Shown here piece after piece: positions 37,741-47,278 of a stretch of DNA of 64,000 nucleotides (within the stretch, counting starts at the first letter, position 1; each line of letters begins with the position of its first letter). Below the pieces are notes generated by a model. The model had not been told where the DNA came from. It was given only the letters and a program-made list of their open reading frames with translations, and searched no databases. A program made the position numbers and the translations under genes. Source of the stretch: Microbacterium proteolyticum (GTDB lineage Bacteria > Actinomycetota > Actinomycetes > Actinomycetales > Microbacteriaceae); contig NZ_JAUSZZ010000001.1 in the NCBI RefSeq assembly GCF_030818075.1, forward strand, positions 3,286,001 through 3,350,000, given 5' to 3'.

Positions 37741-39537
37741 TCAGCGGGTGAGCGCCGCCACGGCGTCGGCGACCGCGAGCGTCTCGCGCTCGCCCGTGCG
37801 CCGATCCCACAGCTCCACCTGGCCGTCGGCGGCACCGCGACCGACGATGAGGATGAGCGGGATGCCGACGAGCTCGGCGTCACCGAACTTCACACCGGGC
37901 GAGACCTTGGGGCGGTCGTCGTAGAGCACGTCGAGGCCGGCGCCCTCGAGGTCGGCGGCGACCTGCTCCGCGAGCTCGAAAGCCGCGGCATCCCGGCCCG
38001 TGGCGACCACGTGGACGTCGAACGGCGCGACCGACGCCGGCCAGATCAGGCCCTTGTCGTCGTTGTTCAGCTCGGCGATGATCGCGAGGATGCGGGTCAC
38101 GCCGATGCCGTACGAGCCCATCGTGACCGTGACGAGCTTGCCGTTCTCATCGAGAACCTTCAGTCCGAGCGTCTCGGCGAAGAAGCGGCCGAGCTGGAAG
38201 ACGTGTCCGATCTCCATGCCGCGGGCCAGCTCCACCGGACCCGAGCCGTCGGGCGCCGGGTCACCGGGTCGGACCGTGGCCACCTCGACGAAGCCGTCGC
38301 CGACGAAGTCGCGGCCCGCGACGAGCGAGTGCACGTGCTTCTGGTCGATGTTCGCTCCGGTGATCCAGGCGGTGCCGTCGACGACACGCGGGTCGAGGAC
38401 GTAGCGGATCTTCGTCGCGGATTCCTCACCGAGGATGGCGCCGGTCTCGGACCAGGGACCGATGTAGCCCTTCACGAGCAGGGGGTGCTTCTCGAAGTCG
38501 GCCTCGGTCGCGGCCTCGACCTCGGCCGGGGCGAAGGCCACCTCGACGCGCTTGTCGTCGACGTCGCGGTCGCCGGGCAGGCCGACGACGACGAGTTCGC
38601 GCGTGCCGTCGAGGTGGGTGAGGGCGAGCACGACGTTCTTCAGCGTGTGTGCGGCGGTCCACGCCGTCGCGCCCTCGGTGGCGGGCCCGGCGATGCCGGG
38701 GGCCGGGGCGTCGAGGTGCGCGTTGGCGTGGTCGACGAGGGTCGCGATCGTGGGTGTGTTCGGCGAGTCGAAGATGACCGGTGCGGGCTGCCCCTCGATG
38801 GGCAGCGCCTCCGGGGCCACCGTGGTGAACGCCTCGACGTTGGCGGCGTACCCGCCGTCCGAGCGCACGAAAGTGTCCTCACCGACGGGGGTGGGGTGCA
38901 GGAACTCCTCTGAGCGCGCGCCGCCCATCAGCCCGTTGTCGGCGTTGACGATGACGTATTCAAGGCCCAGGCGGGTGAAGATGCGCTCGTACGCGTCGCG
39001 CTGCGCCTGGTACGAGGCGTCGAGTCCGGCATCCGTCGCGTCGAAGGAGTAGGCGTCCTTCATCGTGAACTCGCGGCCGCGCAGGAGGCCCGCGCGCGGG
39101 CGCGCCTCGTCGCGGTACTTGTCCTGGATCTGGTAGATCGTCAGCGGCAGATCCTTGTACGACGAGTACAGGTCCTTCACCAGGAGCGTGAACATCTCCT
39201 CGTGCGTGGGGGCGAGCAGATAGTCGGCGCCCTTGCGGTCCTGCAGGCGGAAGATGCCGTCGCCGTAGGACTCCCACCGGCCCGACGCCTCGTAGGGCTC
39301 GCGCGGCAGCAGCGCCGGGAAGTGCACCTCGAACGCGCCGGCGTTCGCCATCTCCTCGCGCACGACCGCCTCGATCTTGGCCTTGACCTTCAGCCCCAGC
39401 GGCAGCCACGCGAAGATGCCCGGAGCGTTGCGACGGATGTAGCCGGCGCGCACGAGCAGGCGGTGGCTCGTGACCTCGGCATCCGAGGGGTCTTCGCGAA
39501 GCGTGCGGAGGAAGAAGTTGGAGAGACGGGTGACCAC
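37741..39537 (-). CDS. proS: Prolyl-tRNA synthetase, bacterial type
   Basis: About 598 residues. The class II motifs are visible: motif 1 in [17 protein letters not shown], motif 2 in [17 protein letters not shown] [14 protein letters not shown], motif 3 in [12 protein letters not shown]. An editing (INS) domain sits between motifs 2 and 3 (about residues 225-400), and the anticodon-binding domain ends the protein. The start is GTG 39537 ([12 protein letters not shown]), 8 nt after TAGACT; an ATG two codons upstream is also in frame. It charges tRNA-Pro and edits Ala-tRNA-Pro. It lies 128 bases downstream of acdS on the same strand. Confidence 0.96.
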   Translation of the reverse strand: MVTRLSNFFLRTLREDPSDAEVTSHRLLVRAGYIRRNAPGIFAWLPLGLKVKAKIEAVVREEMANAGAFEVHFPALLPREPYEASGRWESYGDGIFRLQDRKGADYLLAPTHEEMFTLLVKDLYSSYKDLPLTIYQIQDKYRDEARPRAGLLRGREFTMKDAYSFDATDAGLDASYQAQRDAYERIFTRLGLEYVIVNADNGLMGGARSEEFLHPTPVGEDTFVRSDGGYAANVEAFTTVAPEALPIEGQPAPVIFDSPNTPTIATLVDHANAHLDAPAPGIAGPATEGATAWTAAHTLKNVVLALTHLDGTRELVVVGLPGDRDVDDKRVEVAFAPAEVEAATEADFEKHPLLVKGYIGPWSETGAILGEESATKIRYVLDPRVVDGTAWITGANIDQKHVHSLVAGRDFVGDGFVEVATVRPGDPAPDGSGPVELARGMEIGHVFQLGRFFAETLGLKVLDENGKLVTVTMGSYGIGVTRILAIIAELNNDDKGLIWPASVAPFDVHVVATGRDAAAFELAEQVAADLEGAGLDVLYDDRPKVSPGVKFGDAELVGIPLILIVGRGAADGQVELWDRRTGERETLAVADAVAALTR

Positions 39538-39665
39538 GATCATCGAGTCTAAGCCGGGCGGGGCTCGCCTCAGGCGCGGCGGGCGGTCACCCCTGAACCG
39601 CCTGCGTCGCAGCCGCTCGCGCGGGGAGCCGCCCCGCCGACACCGACGGCGAGGACCCGAGAGGA

Positions 39666-40673
39666 TCAGCGGAACAGCCCGCTGTACGCGTTCAACGCGA
39701 GCTGCCCGCCGAGGTGGGCGTACAGGACGTTGCTCGTGGCGGGGATCTCGCGCGAGGAGACGAGGTCGATGAGGCCGGCGAGCGACTTGCCCTCGTAGAC
39801 GGGGTCGGTGATCATCGCCTCGAGCGAGCCGCCGAGGCGGATGGCCTCGAGGGTGGATTCGACGGGGATGCCGTACAGGTCGCCCGCCCATCCTTCGAGC
39901 ACGGTGATCTCGTCGTCGCGCAGGTCGCGACCGAGGCCGATCAGCTCCGCCGTGTGCCGCGCGATCCGCTCGACCTGGTCGCGCGTCTTCTCGATGGTCG
40001 CGGAGGCGTCGATGCCGATGACGCGGCGCGGGCGCTCCTGCCCGGCGAAGCCGGCGATCATTCCCGCGTGGGTCGACCCGGTGACCGTGCACACCACGAT
40101 GGTGTCGAAGAAGACGCCGAGCTCCTTCTCCTGCTGCTCGACCTCGTAGGCCCAGTTCGCGAAGCCGAGGCCGCCGAGCCGGTGCTCGGACGCACCCGCC
40201 GGGATGGCGTACGGCTTGCCGCCCTCGGCGATCACCTCGTCGATGGCCGCCTGCCAGCTGGAGCGGATGCCGATGTCGAAGCCGGCCGAGTCCAGCGTCA
40301 CCTTCGCGCCCATGATGCGAGAGAGCTGGATGTTGCCGACACGGTCGGTGAGCGGGTCGGGCCATTCGACCCAGTTCTCCTGGACGAGGCGGGCCTTCAG
40401 GCCGAGCTTCGCCGCGACGGCCGCCACCTGGCGCGTGTGGTTGGACTGGTATCCGCCGATGGAGACGAGCGTGTCGGCACCCTGAGCCAGAGCGTCGGGG
40501 ACGAGGTACTCGAGCTTGCGCACCTTGTTGCCGCCGAACGCCAGACCGCTGGAGACGTCTTCGCGCTTGGCCCACACCTGCGCCCCGCCCAGGTGCTGCG
40601 TCAAGCGCGGGAGCGGGTGGATGGGGCTCGGTCCGAAGGTGAGGGGGTAGCGCTCGAAGTCGGTGATGGCCAT
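39666..40673 (-). CDS. acdS: 1-aminocyclopropane-1-carboxylate deaminase
   Basis: 335 residues, close to the characterised enzymes. It breaks the plant ethylene precursor ACC into 2-oxobutyrate and ammonia. PLP-Lys is in [11 protein letters not shown] and the catalytic Ser in SIGGYQSNH. The residues that separate true ACC deaminase from D-cysteine desulfhydrase look right: Tyr-Glu in DPVYEGKS and Leu in YAHLGGQ. ATG 40673 follows GAGGACGAC. A divergent GntR/FCD regulator starts 109 bases away, with an inverted repeat between. This suggests a plant-associated lifestyle, which is inference. Confidence 0.9.
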   Translation of the reverse strand: MAITDFERYPLTFGPSPIHPLPRLTQHLGGAQVWAKREDVSSGLAFGGNKVRKLEYLVPDALAQGADTLVSIGGYQSNHTRQVAAVAAKLGLKARLVQENWVEWPDPLTDRVGNIQLSRIMGAKVTLDSAGFDIGIRSSWQAAIDEVIAEGGKPYAIPAGASEHRLGGLGFANWAYEVEQQEKELGVFFDTIVVCTVTGSTHAGMIAGFAGQERPRRVIGIDASATIEKTRDQVERIARHTAELIGLGRDLRDDEITVLEGWAGDLYGIPVESTLEAIRLGGSLEAMITDPVYEGKSLAGLIDLVSSREIPATSNVLYAHLGGQLALNAYSGLFR

Positions 40674-40727
40674 GTCGTCCTCGGGAGTCTCGGTGGGCAC
40701 CGCGGATCGCGGCAGTCCGACTGTAGC

Positions 40728-40753
40728 GCGATATTTTGTATATCGCATATCGC
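40728..40753. promoter_or_regulatory. Putative GntR operator between acdS and its divergent regulator
   Basis: GCGATAT (40728-40734) is inverted as ATATCGC (40740-40746), and ATATCGC repeats directly at 40747-40753. The AT-rich block stands out from the GC-rich surroundings. It overlaps the upstream side of a minus-strand TACAGT hexamer (acdS) and lies 17 bases before TAGACT (gntR), so one bound protein could control both genes. Confidence 0.65.
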
Positions 40754-40782
40754 GGACCACGCTCGCGTTTAGACTGACGGGC

Positions 40783-41454
40783 ATGCCGATCCCCGCCGCG
40801 CCTCGATCGTCGTCTCGCGAACTGCTGCGCGACAACGTCTACACGTCTCTGCGCGACGCGATCGTCGACGGCACCCTCGCGCCCGGCGAGCGCCTGCGCG
40901 ACAGCGACATCGAAGCGTGGCTCGGGGTCAGTCGCACTCCCATCCGTGAAGCCGTTCAGCGTCTGGAACGTGCCGGGCTCGTCGTCTCTCTCCCGGGCCG
41001 ATCGACGACGGTCGCGCCCGTGGATGCCACCTCGACCGGGAACGCGCAGCAGATCGCCGCCGCGATGCACGAACTCGCCGGTCGTCTGGCGGCACCGCTC
41101 GTCAGCGACGACGCCATCGCCGAGCTCGAGCGCGCGAACGCCGACTTCGCCGCGGCCATCGCCGCCGGCGACACCGACGCGGCCCTCCGCCACGACGATC
41201 GCTTCCACGACGTCATCGTCGGAGCCTGCGGCAACGCGATGGTGGCCGAGGTGCTCGAGCTCACGACGCCTCTTCTACGCCGGGTGGAGCGGCTCCGCTT
41301 CGGCTCGTTCGCGGCGCGCGACTCGGTCACGCAGCACGAGACGATCATCCGAGCGATCCGCGCCCGCGACGCCGAGGCGACCGCGCGCGCGTCCCGCGAC
41401 AACTGGCTGGCGTTGGGACTCTCCGCCGACAGTGCGGATGCTGCCGGGGCGTGA
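40783..41454 (+). CDS. GntR-family (FadR/FCD) transcriptional regulator
   Basis: 223 residues. The N-terminal winged helix reads [22 protein letters not shown]...[21 protein letters not shown]. The C-terminal FCD ligand domain is all-helical, with the metal/ligand His pattern [12 protein letters not shown] and [13 protein letters not shown]. The start is ATG 40783, 7 nt after TAGACT (leaderless). It diverges from acdS and probably regulates it in response to ACC or an amino acid; known acdS regulators are usually Lrp-type, so a GntR type is a variation. It converges on ispG with only 6 bases between. Confidence 0.9.
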   Translation: MPIPAAPRSSSRELLRDNVYTSLRDAIVDGTLAPGERLRDSDIEAWLGVSRTPIREAVQRLERAGLVVSLPGRSTTVAPVDATSTGNAQQIAAAMHELAGRLAAPLVSDDAIAELERANADFAAAIAAGDTDAALRHDDRFHDVIVGACGNAMVAEVLELTTPLLRRVERLRFGSFAARDSVTQHETIIRAIRARDAEATARASRDNWLALGLSADSADAAGA

Positions 41455-41460
41455 CCGGCG

Positions 41461-42612
41461 TCAGACCGTGACGACCTGCGCCGTGCCCGGCGCGGCATCC
41501 GGGCCCATCTCGTCGGCCAGGCGGTTGGCCTCTTCGATGAGCGTGCGCACGATCTCGGACTCGGGGACGGTCTTGATGACCTCGCCCTTGACGAAGATCT
41601 GACCCTTGCCGTTGCCCGACGCGACACCCAGGTCGGCGTCGCGCGCCTCGCCGGGACCGTTGACGACGCAGCCCATCACGGCCACGCGCAGCGGCACGGT
41701 CATGTCCTTCAGGCCCTCGGTCACGTCGTCGGCGAGCGTGTACACGTCGACCTGCGCGCGGCCGCACGACGGGCACGAGACGATCTCGAGCTTGCGCTCG
41801 CGCAGGTTGAGCGACTGCAGGATCTGGTGCCCGACCTTGACCTCTTCGGCCGGGGGAGCCGAGAGCGACACGCGGATGGTGTCACCGATGCCCTCGGAGA
41901 GCAGGATGCCGAAGGCGGTCGCGCTCTTGATCGTGCCCTGGAACGCGGGGCCTGCCTCGGTGACGCCGAGGTGAAGCGGCCAGTCGCCCCGCTCGGCGAG
42001 CAGACGGTAGGCCTTAACCATGACGATGGGGTCGTTGTGCTTGACCGAGATCTTGAAGTCGTGGAAGTCGTGCTCCTCGAACAGCGAGGCCTCCCACACG
42101 GCGCTCTCCACGAGCGCCTCGGGCGTGGCCTTGCCGTACTTCTCGAGCAGACGGCGGTCGAGCGAGCCGGCGTTCACGCCGATGCGCAGCGACACGCCCG
42201 CAGCCTTCGCGGCGGCGGCGATCGCGCCGACCTGGTCGTCGAACTTGCGGATGTTGCCCGGGTTCACGCGCACCGCACCGCAGCCGGCGTCGATGGCCTG
42301 GAAGACGTACTTCGGCTGGAAGTGGATGTCGGCGATGACCGGGATCTGGCTCTTCTTGGCGATGATGTGCAGCACATCGGCGTCATCCTGCGAGGGGACG
42401 GCCACGCGCACGATCTCGCACCCGGATGCCGTGAGCTCGGCGATCTGCTGGAGCGTGGCGTTGATGTTGGTCGTCGGCGTCGTGGTCATCGACTGGACGC
42501 TCACCGGTGCGTTGCCACCGACCAGAACCTTGCCGACCTTGATCTGGCGGGTCTTGCGACGAGGCGCGAGGACCTCCGGCACGCGGGGCATCCCGATGTT
42601 CACTGCAGGCAC
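41461..42612 (-). CDS. ispG: 4-hydroxy-3-methylbut-2-enyl diphosphate synthase (IspG/GcpE)
   Basis: 383 residues. It performs the penultimate step of the MEP isoprenoid pathway, using a [4Fe-4S] cluster. The TIM barrel starts with [11 protein letters not shown] and contains [10 protein letters not shown]. The cluster ligands lie in [11 protein letters not shown] and [15 protein letters not shown]. The start is GTG 42612, reached by TAGGCT plus 6 nt (leaderless). It is divergent from trpL, 64 bases apart. dxr, another MEP gene, is also in this window at 50952-52034, but not in the same operon. Confidence 0.96.
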   Translation of the reverse strand: MPAVNIGMPRVPEVLAPRRKTRQIKVGKVLVGGNAPVSVQSMTTTPTTNINATLQQIAELTASGCEIVRVAVPSQDDADVLHIIAKKSQIPVIADIHFQPKYVFQAIDAGCGAVRVNPGNIRKFDDQVGAIAAAAKAAGVSLRIGVNAGSLDRRLLEKYGKATPEALVESAVWEASLFEEHDFHDFKISVKHNDPIVMVKAYRLLAERGDWPLHLGVTEAGPAFQGTIKSATAFGILLSEGIGDTIRVSLSAPPAEEVKVGHQILQSLNLRERKLEIVSCPSCGRAQVDVYTLADDVTEGLKDMTVPLRVAVMGCVVNGPGEARDADLGVASGNGKGQIFVKGEVIKTVPESEIVRTLIEEANRLADEMGPDAAPGTAQVVTV

Positions 42613-42676
42613 GCGCCCAGCCTACGCCGCCTGGCCCGCACGGAGGCTGAGCACGCCCTGTGGTAGGTTCGGCCCC

Positions 42677-42712
42677 ATGCGCGCGAACACATCTTGGTGG
42701 CTCACCGTCTAG
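42677..42712 (+). CDS. trpL: trp operon leader peptide
   Basis: An 11-residue peptide, MRANTSWWLTV, with tandem Trp codons at 42695-42700. TAGGTT (42664-42669) ends 7 nt before ATG, so the transcript would begin at or near the start codon. It lies 107 bases upstream of the fused anthranilate synthase. Ribosome stalling at the Trp codons under Trp starvation is the established logic of such leaders in enterobacteria and Streptomyces. Confidence 0.93.
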   Translation: MRANTSWWLTV

Positions 42713-42774
42713 GCGGTGCGCGTGCATGCAACAGACCGCCCTCCCCCTGGGGAATCCGGCGGTCTTCGTGTTTT
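42703..42774 (+). promoter_or_regulatory. Tryptophan attenuator with exclusive hairpins
   Basis: Segments: 1 = CACCG (42703-42707), 2 = GGCGGT/CGGTG (42712-42718), 3 = GACCGCC (42734-42740), 4 = GGCGGTC (42758-42764) followed by TTCGTGTTTT. 1:2 and 3:4 (terminator) can form together. 2:3 is the antiterminator and forms when a ribosome stalled on the Trp codons masks segment 1. Confidence 0.9.
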
Positions 42775-42819
42775 CCGCGGCCGTTTCGGACCCTCGCTCA
42801 CGAACGAAAAGACATCTCG

Positions 42820-44757
42820 ATGACCGGTCCCGACCCCTCGTCCCTCCTTCGCGACCTCGCCGCGGGTTCCGCGCCCTTCGCCCTCATCGCCCGTGACGGC
42901 GCGAGCGTCGAGGTGCTCACCGGCGACGTCGTCGACGTCGATCTGCTGGCGGACATCCCCCTGACGGATGCCGCGGGCACCGCTCGCGAGGTGCTCGCCC
43001 TCGTGCCGTACCGGCAGGTGCGCGAGCGCGGTTTCGTCTGCCACGACGACGGCGCCCCGCTGCGCTGCCTCGTGATCGACGAGCGCGTCGCCCTCGACCG
43101 CGCCGAGGTCGTGGCATCCCTCCCCTCCTCACCCGTGCCGCTGGCCGAGGCCGGTTTCGACATCGCCGACGAGGAATACGCCGACATCGTGCGCCGCGTC
43201 ATCGCCGAGGAGATCGGCCGGGGCGAGGGCGCCAACTTCGTCATCCGCCGTGACTTCGTCGCCGGTGTCGACGTCGACCCGCGGATCGCGGCGCTGACCT
43301 GGTTCCGGGCGCTGCTCGAGCACGAGAAGGGCGCGTACTGGACGTTCGCCGTCGTCACCGACGGCCACATCGCCGTGGGCGCGAGCCCCGAGGCGCACGT
43401 GAGCGCGCAAGACGGCGTCGTCACGATGAACCCCATCTCGGGGACGTTCCGCCATCCGGCCGGCGGTGCGACCGCTGAGACGCTCGCGGAGTTCCTGCGC
43501 TCGACCAAGGAGACCGAGGAGCTCTTCATGGTCGTTGACGAGGAGCTCAAGATGATGAGCGCCGTCTGCAGCGACGGCGGACGCATCACCGGGCCGCACC
43601 TCAAAGAGATGTCGCGCCTGACCCACACCGAGTACATGCTGCGCGGGCGCAGCGACCTCGACCCGCGCGACATCCTGCGCGAGACGATGTTCGCGCCCAC
43701 CGTCACCGGCTCGCCCATGCAGAACGCGTGCACGGTCATCGCCCGACACGAGACCACCCCCCGCGGCTACTACTCGGGCGTCGCGGCGCTGTTCACACCC
43801 AACGGCCGCACCGAGGGTCCGACGCACGACCTCGACGCGCCGATCCTCATCCGCACCGCGTACCTGGTCGAGGGACGTCTTCGCGTGCCCGTCGGCGCGA
43901 CCCTCGTGCGCCACTCCGACCCGTACGGCGAGGTGGGTGAGACCCACGGCAAGGCCGCCGGCGTGCTCGGTGCCATCGGCGCGATCCCGCGCGATGTGCC
44001 GAAAGCGGCCCCGGATGCCGACCCCGACGCCCCCGCGGCCCCGCGGCGCCCGCTCGCCGAGGACCCCGCGATCGCCGAGCTGCTGGCATCCCGCAATGAT
44101 CGGCTCGCGCCGTTCTGGATGAACCCGCAAGATCCCGACGGCTCAGGCCCGTTCGCGGGCCGGACGGCGCTCGTCGTGGATGCCGAGGACCGCTTCACCA
44201 CGATGCTCGCCCATCAATTGCGTCACCTCGGTCTCGACACCCGTATCGAGCACTGGTCCACGGTGACGGATGCCGAGCTGGATGCCGCCGACCTCGTCGT
44301 CTCAGGCCCCGGCCCGGGCGATCCGCGCGACGACACCCCGCGTATGGAGGCGATGCGCCACGTCGTCAGACGCCGAACCGCCCGCCGCGACCCCCTGCTC
44401 GCTGTCTGCCTGAGCCACCAGATCCTCGCCGACTCGCTCGGCATCGAGCTGACGCCGCTCGCACGGCCCCATCAGGGCCTGCAGAAGAGCGTCGACGTGT
44501 TCGGCGAGGACGCCTCGATCGGTTTCTACAACACGTTCACGGCGCGGGTCGCACCCGGAGACACCCAGCGGGGCCTGACGATCGGCGACGGCGCACTGGT
44601 GACCGAGATCGTCACGGATGTGGCGGCGGATGCCGAGACCGGCGACGTCTACGCCCTCCGCGGCCCCGGGTACGCCAGCGTGCAGGGGCACCTCGAATCG
44701 ATCCTGTCGCGCGACGGTATGCGGACGCTCGAGCGGCTCATCGCGCACGTGCTCTGA
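42820..44757 (+). CDS. trpE: Fused anthranilate synthase (TrpE-TrpG, PhzE-like)
   Basis: 645 residues. Residues 1-430 are the chorismate-binding TrpE-type domain in the PhzE-like form (GEGANFVIRR, GAYWTFAVVTDG, GASPEAHV, MNPISGTFRHP, DEELKMMSAVC). Residues about 460-645 are a glutamine amidotransferase with GPGPGDPRD and the nucleophile in LLAVCLSHQILAD. The trp leader upstream argues for a role in tryptophan synthesis (chorismate to anthranilate) rather than phenazines, as with similar fused enzymes in Streptomyces. ATG 42820 lies 46 bases beyond the attenuator. No other trp genes follow; the gene ends its own unit. Confidence 0.92.
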   Translation: MTGPDPSSLLRDLAAGSAPFALIARDGASVEVLTGDVVDVDLLADIPLTDAAGTAREVLALVPYRQVRERGFVCHDDGAPLRCLVIDERVALDRAEVVASLPSSPVPLAEAGFDIADEEYADIVRRVIAEEIGRGEGANFVIRRDFVAGVDVDPRIAALTWFRALLEHEKGAYWTFAVVTDGHIAVGASPEAHVSAQDGVVTMNPISGTFRHPAGGATAETLAEFLRSTKETEELFMVVDEELKMMSAVCSDGGRITGPHLKEMSRLTHTEYMLRGRSDLDPRDILRETMFAPTVTGSPMQNACTVIARHETTPRGYYSGVAALFTPNGRTEGPTHDLDAPILIRTAYLVEGRLRVPVGATLVRHSDPYGEVGETHGKAAGVLGAIGAIPRDVPKAAPDADPDAPAAPRRPLAEDPAIAELLASRNDRLAPFWMNPQDPDGSGPFAGRTALVVDAEDRFTTMLAHQLRHLGLDTRIEHWSTVTDAELDAADLVVSGPGPGDPRDDTPRMEAMRHVVRRRTARRDPLLAVCLSHQILADSLGIELTPLARPHQGLQKSVDVFGEDASIGFYNTFTARVAPGDTQRGLTIGDGALVTEIVTDVAADAETGDVYALRGPGYASVQGHLESILSRDGMRTLERLIAHVL

Positions 44758-45077
44758 GGCCCGACGAGCCTCCGCCCGTCGGCCTCGGCCCGAGGTGGCT
44801 GAGCCCGTCCAAGCGTCCGGCCCCTTCGACGAGCGTGAGGGCCGCCATCGTGCTCTGCGATCAACGGCCACTCGACGGCGGCGAGCTGGTGGAATCAATC
44901 ACCTGCGAACCGAGGCGAAGAAGATGACCCTCGACCCGGCCGTTCAACACGACGGCGAGCGGAGCGCTGGCGCATGTCGGACAGCAGAGTCGCCTGCGTC
45001 ATCACACGCTGAGTGAGCGTTTCTCACCCGGTCACCGCGGCCGGCTCCTCTCCCTCCGGATGCCTCATCGTGGTGCC
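44758..45077. other. Gene-free gap after trpE
   Basis: I see no convincing gene on either strand. A degenerate inverted repeat near 44799-44838 recalls the CTTCGACAGGCTCAG palindrome at 61878 but matches at only about 9 of 15 positions. The promoter of the next gene is unclear. Confidence 0.4.
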
Positions 45078-45704
45078 ATGAGCGTGCTGACCGTCCACTG
45101 CGCACACCCCACCTGTGGCTTCGTCTGGGAGGGTTCCCCTTCCCAGCTCGCCCGGTCGAAGCTCGAGCACAGTCAGTTCGTCGCGCAAGCGAAGGCGGCA
45201 GGATCTGCGGCTGCAGGCACGGACGCGTCTGCGGCCGCGCCCGCACCCCGAGGTCAGCAGCCGGGCGCTTCGAGAGACCGGCATCGTCCGGTGGTCGTCG
45301 ACGAGCGGTGGCCCTGGTTGAAGGCGCTCCTGATCTTCAACGCCGTGGGCGTCGTGATGTCGTTCGTTGCGTACGAGAACATGGGGAACGAGCTGTTCTG
45401 GCTGGCCGTGCCCTTCCCGGTGGTGACGATGTCCGCCGCTTTCCCGCTGGTGGCGATCGCGGTGCTTGTCATCGCCCTGACCGCGTCGTCGTTCTACGCT
45501 GCGCGGGGCGTGGAGGGCACGGACTCCTGGCGACGCTTCTTCGCCGCCCTGACCATGAGCGGTGCCGTGGCCGCGGTGGGCTCGACCGGTCTGTGCGGCA
45601 TCATCCTGATCCTCCTCGTCGTCGTGCGTTTCGCGCGACGCCATAAGAGGGCCCTGACACGGACGCCCGGGCCGGCGCCTGCGGAACTCGGACGGCTGCC
45701 TTAG
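45078..45704 (+). CDS. Membrane protein with N-terminal Cys/His motif, unknown
   Basis: 208 residues. The start MSVLTVHCAHPTCGFVWEGS resembles a small zinc ribbon half (C-x4-C), then comes an Ala-rich polar linker to about residue 72. Three or four hydrophobic helices follow (about 80-100, 108-140, 160-185), with a basic C-terminus. I do not recognise the family. ATG 45078 is preferred to an ATG six codons earlier because the family-like Cys motif starts there; the promoter is not clear. It is convergent with the short SSB-like gene. Confidence 0.65.
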   Translation: MSVLTVHCAHPTCGFVWEGSPSQLARSKLEHSQFVAQAKAAGSAAAGTDASAAAPAPRGQQPGASRDRHRPVVVDERWPWLKALLIFNAVGVVMSFVAYENMGNELFWLAVPFPVVTMSAAFPLVAIAVLVIALTASSFYAARGVEGTDSWRRFFAALTMSGAVAAVGSTGLCGIILILLVVVRFARRHKRALTRTPGPAPAELGRLP

Positions 45705-45710
45705 CCGGTG

Positions 45711-46016
45711 TCACGTGTCGGTTGCGGATGGTCCGCTGCGCCGCGGCGCCCGGTGCGCGCGGGTGACGACGGCGATCGCGCGCGAGAGGTCGGGGCCGAC
45801 CTCGTCGGCTTCGAGGACGCGGCCGTGGCGGCGGTCTTCCCCTTCGCCCCGGGCCACGGTGCGCTCGTATCCGACCACGATCACCACGTCACCCTTGTGA
45901 AAGATGCGCGCACGTGCTTCCACCACGTGCGTTGTCGGGGCCTCGTGCGGGGTCGTCCACGCCCCCGCGCGGTACTCGCCGGTGTTCTCGATCACCCGCA
46001 GCTTCACGATCCGCAC
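45711..46016 (-). CDS. Short SSB-like OB-fold protein
   Basis: 101 residues. The segment FHKGDVVIVVGYERTV...RHGRVLEADEVGPDLSRAIAVVTRA matches the C-terminal half of an SSB OB-fold (the KGDRVIVxGRL...EIEADxIG pattern). The N-terminal strands of SSB (about 40 residues) are shortened, and there is no acidic DF tail. GTG 46016 is the only start because a stop lies 12 codons upstream. It may be a degenerate SSB paralogue or a small nucleic-acid binding protein. It is divergent from the duplicated-domain gene with about 70 bases between. Confidence 0.55.
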   Translation of the reverse strand: MRIVKLRVIENTGEYRAGAWTTPHEAPTTHVVEARARIFHKGDVVIVVGYERTVARGEGEDRRHGRVLEADEVGPDLSRAIAVVTRAHRAPRRSGPSATDT

Positions 46017-46086
46017 GCGACCCGCGTGCCAGTGTGCCCTGTGGGATGCTCAGGTTCCACTACCGAGAGATCCTGGGGGCGAAGCC

Positions 46087-46890
46087 GTGAACATCGTTGT
46101 CGAACCGACCACGACCGAGGTCATCGTGAAGGCCTACACGACACTCGCTGTCGAGGGCGTCACGATCGAGGTCGGAGACCGGACCGCCCGCATCGTGGAA
46201 GCGGAGGTCCACTGGCGCTTCGTCGACGGCGACTGGCGCCTGGGCTTCACTCAGATCACAGGCCCCTACCGGAAGAAGGACGGGCACGACTCGAAGCAGT
46301 TCCTCGACGAGGGCTCGCGAGACGCCTCGCAGAACCCCTGGGGCCTCGTCACTCCACCCGAGATCGTCGAGGGAGCCCTGGCGTTCGCACCGGCATGGAC
46401 TCCGGAGATCACGCCTTCGCCGTACCCACCGAACCCCAACCCCCATCCGTGGTCCCGCAGCAACGGTCCGCGCGCTCCGAAAACCCCTGCCCCGGAGTCC
46501 GCACCGGCGGGGATCACCCACGTGCAGACCGTCACGCAGGTCCTCGTCGAGGCCGAGACGGTCCTTCGGCCAGACGATCTCCGCGCCCAGGTGAAGGCCC
46601 GGACCGCTCGGATCAAAAGGGCTGACGTGCATTGGGGGTACAGCGCGGAGGCGGGATGGGTGATCGAATCGGTGAATGTCTGGGGCCCGGTGATCCGCAA
46701 GAGCGACGGCGCCGAGTCGATCATGCACGTCGACGAGCTGACCATGCCGGCATCGGCACCCGGAGCCCGCTACTGGGTGCACACGCCTCCGGAGCTGATC
46801 GAGGCGGCTCTCGAGCACGTGCCCGACTGGGCACCGCGGATCAACGACTCGCCCTACCCCCGGACGACGACGCTGCGCTCCAGCCTGTGA
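46087..46890 (+). CDS. Protein with a tandemly duplicated unknown domain
   Basis: 267 residues in two homologous halves. Half 1 (about 1-118) has ARIVEAEVHW..., GPYRKKDG, PPEIVEGALAFAPAWTP and SPYP. Half 2 (about 135-260) has ARIKRADVHW..., GPVIRKSDG, PPELIEAALEHVPDWAP and SPYP. A Pro-rich linker joins them. There is no signal peptide or membrane segment. I do not recognise the domain; the mixed strands and final helix suggest a small alpha/beta fold. GTG 46087 is chosen with GGGGGCGAAG upstream, because the longer frame would overlap the antisense SSB-like gene. Confidence 0.7.
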   Translation: MNIVVEPTTTEVIVKAYTTLAVEGVTIEVGDRTARIVEAEVHWRFVDGDWRLGFTQITGPYRKKDGHDSKQFLDEGSRDASQNPWGLVTPPEIVEGALAFAPAWTPEITPSPYPPNPNPHPWSRSNGPRAPKTPAPESAPAGITHVQTVTQVLVEAETVLRPDDLRAQVKARTARIKRADVHWGYSAEAGWVIESVNVWGPVIRKSDGAESIMHVDELTMPASAPGARYWVHTPPELIEAALEHVPDWAPRINDSPYPRTTTLRSSL

Positions 46891-47278
46891 GACCGACCTC
46901 GGGGTCGACGGCGAGGTCAGGGCGGGATCGTATCGAACGTGGGTGAGAGCCGTGGGCGCCGGATGTGAGCGGCCCCGACCTCGATCGCAGACTTTCCGAA
47001 ATGTCGCATGACCTGGACGACCGACTCAGATGACCTGGGTGACGCCGAGCCGATGCCGCCGAGCGTGCTCGCCTGAGCGTCGTGCTGAACGAGGCGCTTC
47101 CGCCCACGCCGCACAACCTCCGCCGCGAAACAGACGAGGTTCGAGCCGCTCCGAAACATCCCGTGGAAGGCACCCCGCGTCCGCGAGGCGAGAGCGGGCG
47201 GGTGAATTACCGGGTGAAGCTGGTCGTTCTTCGCCGCTCGACCCTTGCTGCCCTCCAGTGGCCCCGTCCGTCGACGGC
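46891..47278. other. Gene-free gap before the M50 protease
   Basis: 388 bases with slightly lower GC than the surroundings. Short ORFs occur on both strands (for example 46917-47159 minus) but none has a recognisable motif or ribosome site. It may contain remnants of a lost gene. I can support no feature here. Confidence 0.35.

Noticed and set aside
37741..41208. 1155-codon minus-strand frame joining proS to upstream DNA
   Set aside because: Only the proS part is family-like; the upstream segment is a shadow of acdS and the GntR gene.
42660..42819. Extended anthranilate synthase starting upstream of 42820
   Set aside because: That frame would run through the leader peptide and terminator; the attenuator structure shows the region is regulatory.
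44799..44838. Degenerate copy of the CTTCGACAGGCTCAG palindrome
   Set aside because: Only about 9 of 15 positions pair and the spacer is 10 nt, too weak to call.
46917..47159. 80-codon minus-strand ORF before the M50 protease
   Set aside because: No ribosome site, motif or family resemblance; kept as an unassigned gap.
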